64,000 nt of DNA, taken from assembly GCF_900091955.1 (NCBI RefSeq), contig NZ_FMDF01000218.1, positions 121,647 to 185,646 on the forward strand. The letters run 5' to 3'. The notes under the pieces were generated by a model that was not told where the DNA came from, did no database searches, and saw nothing but the letters and a program-made list of their open reading frames with translations. Both the position numbers and the translations under genes were made by a program. Position 1 is the first letter of the stretch, and every line of letters begins with the position of its first letter. The DNA is from Streptomyces sp. Ncost-T10-10d (GTDB lineage Bacteria > Actinomycetota > Actinomycetes > Streptomycetales > Streptomycetaceae). Positions 31,618 through 40,040 of the stretch are shown piece by piece.

Positions 31618-32663
31618 GAGGCGTCGTCTTCGACGGCAAGCGGACCGAGGTCGTCGACGATCTGGAGATACGCGATCCGGGCCCCGGTGAGGTGCTGGTG
31701 GCGGTGGCAGCGGCCGGGCTGTGCCACAGCGATCTGTCGGTGATCGACGGGACGATTCCGTTCCCGGCGCCGGTGGTCCTCGGACACGAGGGCGCGGGCG
31801 TGGTGGAGGCCGTCGGTGCGGGCGTCGGCCATGTGGTGCCCGGCGACCATGTGTCGCTGTCCACGCTGGCCAACTGCGGGGCGTGCGCCCAGTGCGACCG
31901 GGGCCGGCCGACGATGTGCCGCAAGGCGATCGGGATGCCGGGGCAGCCGTTCTCGCGGCGCGGGAAACCGCTGTACCAGTTCGCGTCCAACTCGGCCTTC
32001 GCCGAACGGACTCTGGTCAAGGCCGTGCAGGCGGTGAAGATCCCCGCCGATCTGCCGCTCACCTCGGCGGCCCTGATCGGCTGCGGGGTGCTGACGGGAG
32101 TCGGAGCCGTACTCAACCGGGCGAAGGTCGACCGGGGCGACACGGTCGTGGTGATCGGCACGGGCGGCATCGGACTCAACGTGATCCAGGGCGCCCGGAT
32201 CGCGGGGGCCCTGACGATCGTCGCCGTCGACGCCAACCCGGCGAAGGAGGCGGTGGCGCGGCAGTTCGGTGCGACGCACTTCCTGACGTCGCCAGAGGGC
32301 GTACGGGAGATCCTGCCCGGCGGTGCGGACCACGCCTTCGAATGCGTGGGCCGGACAGAACTGATCCGTATCGCGATCGATCTGCTGGACCGGCACGGCC
32401 AGGCGATCCTGCTGGGTGTTCCCGCGGCGACGGCCGAGGCGTCGTTCCTCGTCTCGTCGATGTACCTGGACAAGTCGATTCTGGGCTGCCGGTACGGCTC
32501 CTCGCGCCCGCAGCGGGACATCGCGCTCTATGCGGACCTGTACCGGGAGGGCAGTCTGCTCCTGGACGAACTCGTCACCGAGACCTATGCGGTGGAGGAC
32601 TTCGCCAAGGCGGCGGACGACGCGCACCACGGCCGGGTGGCACGGGGCGTGCTGGTGTTCTAG
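31614..32663 (+). CDS. Zinc-dependent alcohol dehydrogenase (MDR family)
   Basis: A 349-residue medium-chain dehydrogenase. Catalytic zinc ligands are Cys in AAGLCHSDLSV and His/Glu in VLGHEGAGVV. The structural zinc lobe is NCGACAQCDRGRPTMC. The NAD-binding motif is VVIGTGGIGLNVIQ. It resembles the mycothiol/formaldehyde-type and AdhD-like enzymes that oxidise long-chain or aromatic alcohols. It starts at the ATG overlapping the stop of the dehydrogenase relic. Confidence 0.94.
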   Translation: MRGVVFDGKRTEVVDDLEIRDPGPGEVLVAVAAAGLCHSDLSVIDGTIPFPAPVVLGHEGAGVVEAVGAGVGHVVPGDHVSLSTLANCGACAQCDRGRPTMCRKAIGMPGQPFSRRGKPLYQFASNSAFAERTLVKAVQAVKIPADLPLTSAALIGCGVLTGVGAVLNRAKVDRGDTVVVIGTGGIGLNVIQGARIAGALTIVAVDANPAKEAVARQFGATHFLTSPEGVREILPGGADHAFECVGRTELIRIAIDLLDRHGQAILLGVPAATAEASFLVSSMYLDKSILGCRYGSSRPQRDIALYADLYREGSLLLDELVTETYAVEDFAKAADDAHHGRVARGVLVF

Positions 32664-32905
32664 GGGGCAATCCCGTGCAGTTGGCGCCGGGTGTCCGGTG
32701 TCAAGGGGTGCGGGTGGCCGGCCGGGTGGGTCCGTGGGGTGGAGCTTCGGCGCGCCACCGGCCCGGCGGTGAGACACCGCCGGGCCGTGCCGTGGGGGCG
32801 CCGGAAAGCGAGCGGCCGGCGCACGCCCCTGCCGGACGGCGTTCCGTGTGGGGCGTGACCCGAATGGGCGCCGTTCGCCGAGCAGGGGCGCGGAGCCGAG
32901 GTCCG

Positions 32906-34798
32906 CTACGGCCGGTCGCCGCCGCAGCCGCAGGCGCTGTGTCGTCCGCCGTGCACCGCCGCGTATGCCGACGGACGGGGCGCGGTGGCGGCCCGGTCGA
33001 GTCGCGCGGCCGCGGCCTTGCCCGCCGAGGTGCGCGCGTCGTGGACGACCCGGCCGCCCACCAGGGTCAGCTCGACACGGGTGTCACTGATGTCCGCCAC
33101 CGGGCATCGCGTCACATCACGGTCGAGAACGATCAGATCCGCGGCCAGACCGCGCCGGACCGTTCCCGTCAGATGGTCCATGCGCAGCTGCCACGCCGTC
33201 CCGTGCGTGTGCATGCGCAGCGCCGACGTACGGCTCAGTCCCTCCAGCTCCCGGTAGAGCGGCCCGTCGCCCTCCGCGCCCGTGCGGTCGATCGCCGTCC
33301 GGACCTGGTTCCACACCTGGAGCGGATCCACCGGCCAGTCCGAGCCGCCCGAGAGCCGGGCCCCGTGCCGCTCCAGGGAGCGGGCGGGGTACATCCACCG
33401 GTGCCGCTCGGGCCCGATGTACGGCAGGAGGGCGTCCATCGTCCATGTGTCCTGTTCCGCCCACTGGAGCTGCATGCAGGCCACCACGTCCAGTGCGGCG
33501 AACCGCCCCAGATCCGCCGGGTCCACCAGCTGGAGGTGTGCGATGGTGTTCCGGGCGTTGCGCAGCCCGGTCGTGCGCCGCGCGTACGCGTATCCGTCGA
33601 GTGCCGTGCGCACCGCGCGGTCGCCGAGCCCATGAGCGTGCATCTGCCAGTCGGCCCGGTTGAAGGCCGCGGTCAGCCGCCCGTAATCCTGCCCGGAGAC
33701 ATACAGCTCACCCCGGTTGTCCGTCGGGTGTCCGGAGCCGTCCAGATAGGGCTCCAGGAGCGCCGCGGTCTGCGCCGGGTACTCGATCACCCCGTCGAGG
33801 AACACCTTGCTCGTCCCGAACCGCAGCCCAGGTACGTCCCGGAACGCGCGCTGCAGCCCGCGCGCATAGGTGAGCGCTGCCGCCGGGTCCTTCGCCAGCT
33901 CCGTGTCGATCTTGATCGCGGGGACGATCCGCTGCAGCAGCTTCCCCGCTTTTGCCAGGGCCTGGTACGTCGTCAACTGACTCCGCCCGACTGCCGCGTC
34001 CATCATCGTGGTCACCCCGGAGGCCGCCGCCTGGGCGAGGACCCGGGAGCAGGCGGCGACCAGTTCGGCCTCGCTCGGCTCCGGGATGTGGCGGGTCACC
34101 AGATCCTGGGCGTCATCCTTGAGCACCCCGCTGGGCTTCCCGTCCGGCCCCTTCACGATCTTTCCGCCCACCGGATCGGGGGTCGCCGCGGTGATGCCCG
34201 CGATCTGAAGGGCGCGGGCGTTGACCCAGGCATTGTGGCCGTCGCCCCCGAGGAGGGCGATCGGGCGGCGGGTGGGGAGGGTGTCGAGCAGGGAGTGGTG
34301 GGGCAGGGTGCCCTGCGGCAGCAGCCCGACCGGGTTCCAGTCCGAGACCACCAGCCAGCCGTCGGGCTCCTGGCCGGGCGTGTCCTTGAGGAAACCCGTG
34401 AGGATCGCGAGGAGTTGCTCGGCGGTCGTCTCGGCGCCCTCCAGGGAGGGGCGCAGCGAACGCTCGCCCGCGCCGAGCGGGTGCACATGGCCGTCGTGGA
34501 TGCCGCTCATCACGGTGGCCCCGCGCGCATCGAGGATCTCGGTGTCCCGTCCGGCGAGGCGGCGCAGTTCGCGGCCCCGGCCGGTGGCGAGAATCCGGCC
34601 GTCGCGCCCGACGGCCACGGCCTCGACAGGGCGGGCGCCGGGCAGCCCGGTGAACACCCGTGCGTTGTGGATGACCAAGGCCGCGGAACCCCGCTGCGCG
34701 GCACCCCGCTGCGCGGCGGCTGCGGGGCCGGCCGCCGCACCCACCAGTCCGGCCGCACCCGCGGCGAGCACGCTCCGCCGGGCGAAAGAAGAAGTCAT
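32906..34798 (-). CDS. Tat-exported amidohydrolase (YtcJ-like)
   Basis: A 630-residue amidohydrolase_3 enzyme. A twin-arginine signal (SFARRSVLAAGAAGLVGAAAG) ends near AAAAQ. The metal motif SGIHDGHVHPLG, the NAWVNARALQIAG segment, the second His in MHAHGLGDRAV and the C-terminal Asp in GGSDWPVDPL are all present, so the enzyme should be active outside the membrane. ATG 34798 is chosen for the Tat signal; the open frame extends 16 codons more. It is divergent from a LacI-type regulator that probably controls it. Confidence 0.92.
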   Translation of the reverse strand: MTSSFARRSVLAAGAAGLVGAAAGPAAAAQRGAAQRGSAALVIHNARVFTGLPGARPVEAVAVGRDGRILATGRGRELRRLAGRDTEILDARGATVMSGIHDGHVHPLGAGERSLRPSLEGAETTAEQLLAILTGFLKDTPGQEPDGWLVVSDWNPVGLLPQGTLPHHSLLDTLPTRRPIALLGGDGHNAWVNARALQIAGITAATPDPVGGKIVKGPDGKPSGVLKDDAQDLVTRHIPEPSEAELVAACSRVLAQAAASGVTTMMDAAVGRSQLTTYQALAKAGKLLQRIVPAIKIDTELAKDPAAALTYARGLQRAFRDVPGLRFGTSKVFLDGVIEYPAQTAALLEPYLDGSGHPTDNRGELYVSGQDYGRLTAAFNRADWQMHAHGLGDRAVRTALDGYAYARRTTGLRNARNTIAHLQLVDPADLGRFAALDVVACMQLQWAEQDTWTMDALLPYIGPERHRWMYPARSLERHGARLSGGSDWPVDPLQVWNQVRTAIDRTGAEGDGPLYRELEGLSRTSALRMHTHGTAWQLRMDHLTGTVRRGLAADLIVLDRDVTRCPVADISDTRVELTLVGGRVVHDARTSAGKAAAARLDRAATAPRPSAYAAVHGGRHSACGCGGDRP

Positions 34799-34914
34799 GA
34801 CCACTCCAAGGGTTGTTGGGCTGCGTTGCTGTGGCCGGACCCTCATTGATTAACGCCGTAACCAGAACCCACCCCGTACGACGGAATCCGCACCGCAATC
34901 CCTACGATGGCGCC

Positions 34915-35931
34915 ATGTCAGGGCCCACCCTCGCCGATGTCGCCCGCGCCGCCGAGGTCTCCACCGCCACCGTCTCGCACGCTCTCAACGGAACCGGCCG
35001 GCTCGCCGACGCCACGCGCCGCCGGGTCCGCGAGGTGGCCACCGCGCTCGGCTACGGCGCCCGGCGGACCCCGCGGGCCGGGGGGACCCTGGGCGTGGCC
35101 GTCACGACCTACGCCGGATCGGCCTGGAACTTCCTCGAAGTCCCGTACTTCGCCCGGCTCCTGACCGCCGCCACCGCCACCGCGCACGCCCACGGCTACG
35201 CCCTGACCATCCTCCCCGCCACCCGCGGTGCCGAGACGCCGTGGCACACCCTCACCGTGGACGGCATGCTGCTCCTCGACAGCCCCGCGGGCGACCCGGT
35301 GCTGCGTGCCCTGCGCGCGCGGGGCATCCCGCTCGTCTTCGACGGCCGGCCCGTCGATCCGAGGCCCGGGGACGTCTGGGTCGACAACGACCACACCGCC
35401 ACCACGCGCGAGGTCCTCGGCCACCTGGCGGCCTCGGGCGCCCGGCGGATCGCCCTGCACGCCGGGTACGGCGACGAGCACTACACCCGGGCCGTGACCC
35501 ACGCGTACGAGCAGTGGTGCCGCGAGCACGGCCACAAGACGCTGTTCCTCACCTGCGACCCGTACGACACCCCGGGCCACGCCTTCGACGCGTTCTTCGC
35601 CGCCCGCGCCTGCGACGCGGTCTACACGGTCTACGACCCCGGCGGCCGCCAGGTTCTGGCTGCCGCGGCCCGCCACGGCCTGCGGATCCCCGACGACCTC
35701 CTCCTCGTCTGCGCCAGCGAGGACCCGGCCTACGCCGAGAACGATCCGCCGGTGAGCACCGTGACCCTGCGTCCTACGACGATCGCCGAGACCGCGGTGA
35801 CGGCCCTGGTCTCCCGCCTGTCTCCCACCGCCCCGCCACCACCCCCCGGCGCCATGACCGTTCCGGCGGTCCTGCACCCCCGCGGCTCCTCATGCCGCCG
35901 CACCCGCCCCGGCCGACAAGGGCCACCGTGA
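34915..35931 (+). CDS. LacI-family transcriptional regulator
   Basis: A 338-residue LacI/GalR regulator with the HTH TLADVARAAEVSTATVSHALNGTGRL and hinge helix, then a periplasmic-binding-like effector domain (TLGVAVTTYAGSAWNFLEVPYFARLL, DGMLLLDSPAGDP, GLRIPDDLLLVCASEDP). The C-terminus is Pro-rich. It diverges from the Tat-exported amidohydrolase with a 116-bp gap, and is its natural candidate regulator. Confidence 0.92.
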   Translation: MSGPTLADVARAAEVSTATVSHALNGTGRLADATRRRVREVATALGYGARRTPRAGGTLGVAVTTYAGSAWNFLEVPYFARLLTAATATAHAHGYALTILPATRGAETPWHTLTVDGMLLLDSPAGDPVLRALRARGIPLVFDGRPVDPRPGDVWVDNDHTATTREVLGHLAASGARRIALHAGYGDEHYTRAVTHAYEQWCREHGHKTLFLTCDPYDTPGHAFDAFFAARACDAVYTVYDPGGRQVLAAAARHGLRIPDDLLLVCASEDPAYAENDPPVSTVTLRPTTIAETAVTALVSRLSPTAPPPPPGAMTVPAVLHPRGSSCRRTRPGRQGPP

Positions 35932-35969
35932 TCCGACGGGCGGCCCGCACACGACCGCGTTGCCGTCGG

Positions 35970-36215
35970 TCAGTCGCCGAAGGCGCTGCTGTCGCGCGGG
36001 GTGACGTCGGGACGCGTGTTCACGGACCACATGTGGGTGCACTGCGGGCACTGGAGGTGAACGACCGGTCCGTTGTTGGATATCAGATAGCGCCAGTGCT
36101 CACGGCAGGTACGGAGGTCGGCGCAGTTCTCGCAATGACGGGCGTCGTCGCAGACGGGGCAGGGCATCCAGGCGCGGCGGGCCACATCCGCGTGCGGATC
36201 AATCGGCAGTCGCAC
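35970..36215 (-). CDS. Small Cys-rich (zinc-ribbon-like) protein
   Basis: An 81-residue protein with GTG start. It has MPCPVCDDARHCENCADLRTC and, after a hydrophobic turn, LQCPQCTHMW, so up to seven Cys that could form two zinc ribbons. It overlaps the end of the DUF6400-like gene by 17 bp, and the two are probably co-translated. The function is unknown; this type is common in Streptomyces. Confidence 0.75.
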   Translation of the reverse strand: MRLPIDPHADVARRAWMPCPVCDDARHCENCADLRTCREHWRYLISNNGPVVHLQCPQCTHMWSVNTRPDVTPRDSSAFGD

Positions 36216-36450
36216 GACCCGGCCCCCTTCCCGGCAGGACGCCGGTCGCCACCAGCAGGTCGTAGGTGCGCTGCTGTTCGGCGTCCAGGCCCGAGTAGAG
36301 GAGCGCGTACGCCTCTTCCTCGCCCTGGAGGGCGGCGATCGGGTCCCAGTCGGGCCCGATTGCGGTCACGACCTCGGCCCGGCGCCGAGCTTCCTCGAAC
36401 GTCAGATCGATGGCGAAGGGTATGAGGCTGTCTGGATTTCCCTTATTCAT
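36199..36450 (-). CDS. DUF6400-like small protein
   Basis: An 83-residue protein (ATG 36450) with the pattern PFAIDLTFEEARRRAEVVTAIGPDWDPIAAL followed by GEEEAYALLYSGLDAEQQRTYDLLVAAG-like sequence and VLP, which I associate with the DUF6400 family. It is acidic and soluble. The frame extends 11 codons further upstream. It overlaps the Cys-rich protein gene downstream. Confidence 0.75.
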   Translation of the reverse strand: MNKGNPDSLIPFAIDLTFEEARRRAEVVTAIGPDWDPIAALQGEEEAYALLYSGLDAEQQRTYDLLVATGVLPGRGPGRATAD

Positions 36451-36726
36451 GGCGAAACTTCCGAAGTGCCGGTGGTGCTTCATATGCCTATCAGGCGGAA
36501 GCGGGAACAGGGAAGGGTGACCTAAGTCGCTCTGGGGCGGAGCGGCCCCGGGTTCCTGGGGGAGGAGCCCTCGGATCGGTCGGCGGGGGTGGGGTGTTGC
36601 CGGCGACGGGACCCCGACGGCGGACGTGGTCCACGGGCGGCACTGTGACGTACTTCATGGGGTCGTCCAGGGCGTCGGGGCGGGGCGGTCCGAGCGGTGC
36701 GGAGGGGCAACGGCCGGCGCGCCCGG

Positions 36727-37710
36727 TCAGGCCTTCCCCGCACGAAACGTGCGCCGGTACGCCGTGGGGGACACCCCCAGCGCCGCCTGCAGATGCTGCC
36801 GCAGCGACGTGGGCGTCCCGAAGCCCGCGTCCCGCGCCACCTGGTCGATCGACAGGTCCGTCGACTCCAGCAGCTGCCGGGCGCGTTCGACCCGCTGCCG
36901 GGTCAGCCACTGGACGGGGCTGACCCCGACTTCCTCCCGGAACCGACGGGTGAACGTCCGTACGCTCATCGACTCCTGCTGCGCCATGTCGCGCAGCAGG
37001 ATCGGGCGCTCCAGGCGGCCGAGTGCCCAGGTGCGCGCGGAGGTGGTGGTCGCGAACTGCGTTTCATGCACGGGGCGTTGGATGTACTGCGCCTGCCCGC
37101 CGTCCCGGTGCGGGGGCGCTACCGTGCGGCGGGCGACGTCATTGGCGACGGCGGTGCCGTGGTCGCGGCGCACGATGTGCAGGCAGAGGTCGATTCCGGC
37201 GGCGACCCCGGCGGAGGTCAGGACGTCCCCGTCGTCGATGAACAGGACGTCCGGGTCGACCCGTACCTCGGGGAAGAGCTGCTGGAAGTGCTCGGCCGAC
37301 GACCAGTGGGTGGTGGCGGGCCGCCCGTCGAGATATCCGGCGGCGGCCAGCACGTAACTGCCTGTGCAGATGGAGACCATCCGGGTGCCCGGCCTGATGC
37401 GTGCGAACGCGGCGGCCAGCTCGTCGGTGAGCCTGCCCTCCGTGTAGACGGGGCCGAGTTCGTAACTGGCGGGGATCACGATCGTGTCGGCGGCGGCCAG
37501 CGTCTCCGGGCCGCGTTCGACGTTGATCGTGAAGTCCGCGTCGGTGCGGACCGGGCCCGGCGGGCGGATGGAACAGGTCACGACTTCATAGAGTTTGCGG
37601 CCCTTGTTGTGCGGTTCGAAACCGAGCGATCGGCCGAAAATCCTTTGTGGGATGCCCAGTTCGAAGGGGAGCAGCCCGTCGAGGGCCAGGACGGCGATTC
37701 GGTGCGGCAT
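36727..37710 (-). CDS. GlxA-family AraC-type transcriptional regulator
   Basis: A 327-residue regulator. The N-terminal DJ-1/PfpI-like domain (about 1-170) includes LDGLLPFELGIPQRIFGR and the nucleophile-elbow-like region SICTGSYVLAAAGYLDGR. The C-terminal AraC domain has MSVRTFTRRFREEVGVSPVQWL and DQVARDAGFGTPTSLRQHL. This is the GlxA/AdpA architecture, but short length and a different N-terminus argue against AdpA itself. GAAGGGAG lies before ATG 37710. It is divergent from an MFS transporter gene with only a 57-bp gap. Confidence 0.93.
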   Translation of the reverse strand: MPHRIAVLALDGLLPFELGIPQRIFGRSLGFEPHNKGRKLYEVVTCSIRPPGPVRTDADFTINVERGPETLAAADTIVIPASYELGPVYTEGRLTDELAAAFARIRPGTRMVSICTGSYVLAAAGYLDGRPATTHWSSAEHFQQLFPEVRVDPDVLFIDDGDVLTSAGVAAGIDLCLHIVRRDHGTAVANDVARRTVAPPHRDGGQAQYIQRPVHETQFATTTSARTWALGRLERPILLRDMAQQESMSVRTFTRRFREEVGVSPVQWLTRQRVERARQLLESTDLSIDQVARDAGFGTPTSLRQHLQAALGVSPTAYRRTFRAGKA

Positions 37711-37767
37711 TGGCGGACTCCCTTCACCCCTAGTGGTATAGACCTTCAACTGGTACATGTCACTGCC

Positions 37768-39117
37768 GTGAAGGAAAAGTCAGCAGAGCACCCGCGCATT
37801 CCCGCCGTTCGCAGCGAGAGCCCGTCGCCCCTTTTGCCCGGCTCTTCGAGTGAGGAGCCGCTGGGCGACGGCCTTGGCGCGGGCCTGAGCAAGGGCCTTG
37901 GTGCGGGCCTGGGCGACATCCGGCCCGCCGAGCTCTGGAACCGTAATTTCCGGCTCTTCTTCGTTGCCCGTACCGCCGCGCTCTTCGGTGACGGCATGAT
38001 CCCGGTGGCGCTCACCGCGGGCCTGCTGGGGGCCGGCCGGCCGCACTCGTCGGTGGGGTTCGCGCTGGCGGCCTGGATGGGGCCGCTGGCGCTCTTCGTG
38101 CTCTTCGGCGGCGTACTGGCGGACCGGTTCACCCCCCGCCGGATGATGATCATCGCCGATGCGCTGCGACTGGTCGGGGCCTCCGTGCTGGCGGTCTCCT
38201 TCGCGGTCGGCAACCCGCCGCTGTGGGCGGTGTACGCGCTCAGCGCGGTGGCCGGTGTGGGCGCCGCGCTCTTCCAGCCGGGCGTCGCCTCGACCGTGCC
38301 CCGGGTCGCCCCGGACGTGCAGCGCGCCAACGCCGTGCTCCGGGTCTCCGAGGCGCTGATGACCATGGCGGGACCGGCCTTCGCGGGCATGCTCGTCGGG
38401 TTCGCCAGCGCCGGGGCGGTCTACGCGGCGAACGCGTCGACGTTCCTGGTCTCCGGACTCTGCCTCTTCCTGCTGCGACTCGCCCCGGCCCCGGCGGACG
38501 AGGTGCACCGCGGTACATTCGTCGCCGAACTGGCCGACGGATGGCGGGAGTTCCGGGCCCGCAGCTGGCTGTGGGGGGTGATCGCGATCTGGACGGTGTA
38601 CGGCTTCACGGTGCTCGGCCCGATGCTGCCGCTCACCGCGGTCCAGGTCACCGAGGCGCACGGCTCGGGGACGTACGGCGTGATGATGGCGGTGAACGGC
38701 GCGGGCAGCGTCGTCGGCGGGCTGCTCGCCCTTCGCCTGAGACCGCGCCGCCCGCTCACGGCGGGCGCCGTCGCGCTGACCGCGGTCTGCGTGAACCTGG
38801 TGGTGCTCGGCCTCGGGCTGTCGGTGGCCGCGCTCGGGGCGGGACAGTTCGTGGCGGGTGCGGCGTTCGCGTTCTGGCTGGTGATGTGGTCGACGACGGT
38901 CCAGACCCATGTGCCGCCCGAGGCGCTGAACCGCCTGCACGCGTACGACGTGGCGGGCTCCCTGCTGATGCTGGCGGCGGGCCGGGCACTGGCGGGACCG
39001 GTCGCGGACCGGCTGGGCGCACCGGAGGTGCTGCTGGCCGGAGCGGTGATCAACCTGATGGTGGTGGCGGTACTGCTGGCGGCCCGGCCGATCCGGCGGC
39101 TGGAGCGGATCGGGTGA
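37768..39117 (+). CDS. MFS transporter
   Basis: A 449-residue major facilitator with about 12 helices after a ~55-residue charged, Gly/Leu-repeat N-terminus (DGLGAGLSKGLGAGLGD). The motif between helices 2 and 3 is GGVLADRFTPRRMMI. The pattern matches the enterobactin-exporter/MFS_3 type of drug efflux proteins. GTG 37768 is the only reasonable start, without clear ribosome-binding site, so it may be leaderless. Probably controlled by the divergent GlxA-type regulator. It overlaps the next gene by GTGA. Confidence 0.9.
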   Translation: MKEKSAEHPRIPAVRSESPSPLLPGSSSEEPLGDGLGAGLSKGLGAGLGDIRPAELWNRNFRLFFVARTAALFGDGMIPVALTAGLLGAGRPHSSVGFALAAWMGPLALFVLFGGVLADRFTPRRMMIIADALRLVGASVLAVSFAVGNPPLWAVYALSAVAGVGAALFQPGVASTVPRVAPDVQRANAVLRVSEALMTMAGPAFAGMLVGFASAGAVYAANASTFLVSGLCLFLLRLAPAPADEVHRGTFVAELADGWREFRARSWLWGVIAIWTVYGFTVLGPMLPLTAVQVTEAHGSGTYGVMMAVNGAGSVVGGLLALRLRPRRPLTAGAVALTAVCVNLVVLGLGLSVAALGAGQFVAGAAFAFWLVMWSTTVQTHVPPEALNRLHAYDVAGSLLMLAAGRALAGPVADRLGAPEVLLAGAVINLMVVAVLLAARPIRRLERIG

Positions 39118-39569
39118 GCGGGGGCGGGCCGGAGGGGACGGTGCCCCGGGTGGCGCGGACGGCGTCACGGGCACGCGGGGTCGCGGCCGGGGCCGCGGCG
39201 CTGACCGTCGTCGCCGGGCTCGGCGTCAGGGCGTTCGAGGGCGGCGACGTCGCCAAGTACGCCGGGGACGCCCTCTACACCGTGCTGATCTGTTTCCTGG
39301 TCGCCGTGGCCGCGCCCCGCGCCCGGCCGGTCGTCAAGGCCGGAGCGGCGCTCCTGTTCAGCTGGTCGGTCGAGCTGCTGCAGCTGACCGGGCTGCCCGC
39401 GGAACTCTCCCGCCACAGCGCGGTTGCGCGGCTGGTGCTGGGCTCGACCTTCAACGCCCCCGACCTGTTCTGGTACGCGGTGGGGGCGGGGTTCGCCTGG
39501 GCGGTGGTGGCCCCGGCTACCGCTGCTGCTTCGCCCGCTCGCGCTCCTCGGACTTCTGCATCTCGATGA
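39114..39569 (+). CDS. DUF2809-like small membrane protein
   Basis: A 151-residue protein with four hydrophobic segments (ARGVAAGAAALTVVAGLGV, AGDALYTVLICFLVAVA, AGAALLFSWSVELLQLTG, DLFWYAVGAGFAWAVVAPA). The pattern FEGGDVAKYAGDALYT and SVELLQL is that of DUF2809. It is coupled by GTGA to the MFS gene. Its 3' end overlaps the convergent small membrane protein gene by about 50 bp. Confidence 0.85.
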   Translation: MSGGGPEGTVPRVARTASRARGVAAGAAALTVVAGLGVRAFEGGDVAKYAGDALYTVLICFLVAVAAPRARPVVKAGAALLFSWSVELLQLTGLPAELSRHSAVARLVLGSTFNAPDLFWYAVGAGFAWAVVAPATAAASPARAPRTSASR

Positions 39570-39852
39570 CCTCGAAGACATGGGCGCTGGTCTGCCTGCG
39601 CACACTGCCCGCGACGAGCAGTGCCGTGCCGAGGACGGACAGGAGGGCGGAGATCCCCAGAAGGGTGAGCTGCTTCGGCACCTCGGTGACCGCCTCGCAC
39701 TGCGAGACGCGGTAGCAGTACGCGTCCCACTGTTCCGCCAGCAGGAAGCCCAGCCAGATCCACAGGGCGCAGGCGACGAGCAGCAGCACGGCGCCCCAGG
39801 TCTGCATCAGCACGGAGCGGTGGTGGAACTGCTGGCGTGCTGCCCACTGCAT
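39517..39852 (-). CDS. Small two-helix membrane protein, unknown function
   Basis: A 111-residue protein with two transmembrane helices (TWGAVLLLVACALWIWLGFLLA and LTLLGISALLSVLGTALLVAG) separated by a loop with two Cys (DAYCYRVSQCEAV), and a charged tail ending in KSEERERAKQQR. ATG 39852 has GGGGGATC upstream. Tail-to-tail overlap with the DUF2809-like gene. No family recognised. Confidence 0.7.
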   Translation of the reverse strand: MQWAARQQFHHRSVLMQTWGAVLLLVACALWIWLGFLLAEQWDAYCYRVSQCEAVTEVPKQLTLLGISALLSVLGTALLVAGSVRRQTSAHVFEVIEMQKSEERERAKQQR

Positions 39853-40040
39853 GAGATCCCCCGGTTCGGTGCGCGACGAAGTCGAAGCGGCGGGCGCACC
39901 GCCCGCCGACCGACAGGTGATCGTACGCGCATACGAGCCCGTTCGGGCCGGAAGGCATCGGTCGCCATGGCCCGATTCCTGCGAAGCATGTCCCTCCGGC
40001 CACTCGTGAGGGTGCACGCCATGACCCGAAGCTGAGTGAC

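Noticed and set aside
31721..34849. A 1042-codon plus-strand frame
   Set aside because: It is Arg/Gly-rich shadow coding across ADH and antisense to the Tat-exported amidohydrolase, which has intact metal motifs and a Tat signal.
34830..34870. LacI-type operator near TTAACGCCGTAA
   Set aside because: Symmetry is poor (4 of 6 base pairs) and I see no second site, so no operator is claimed.
36697..37767. Upstream extension of the MFS frame (806 codons in total)
   Set aside because: It lies entirely antisense to the GlxA-type regulator, and transporter-like sequence begins only after 37768.
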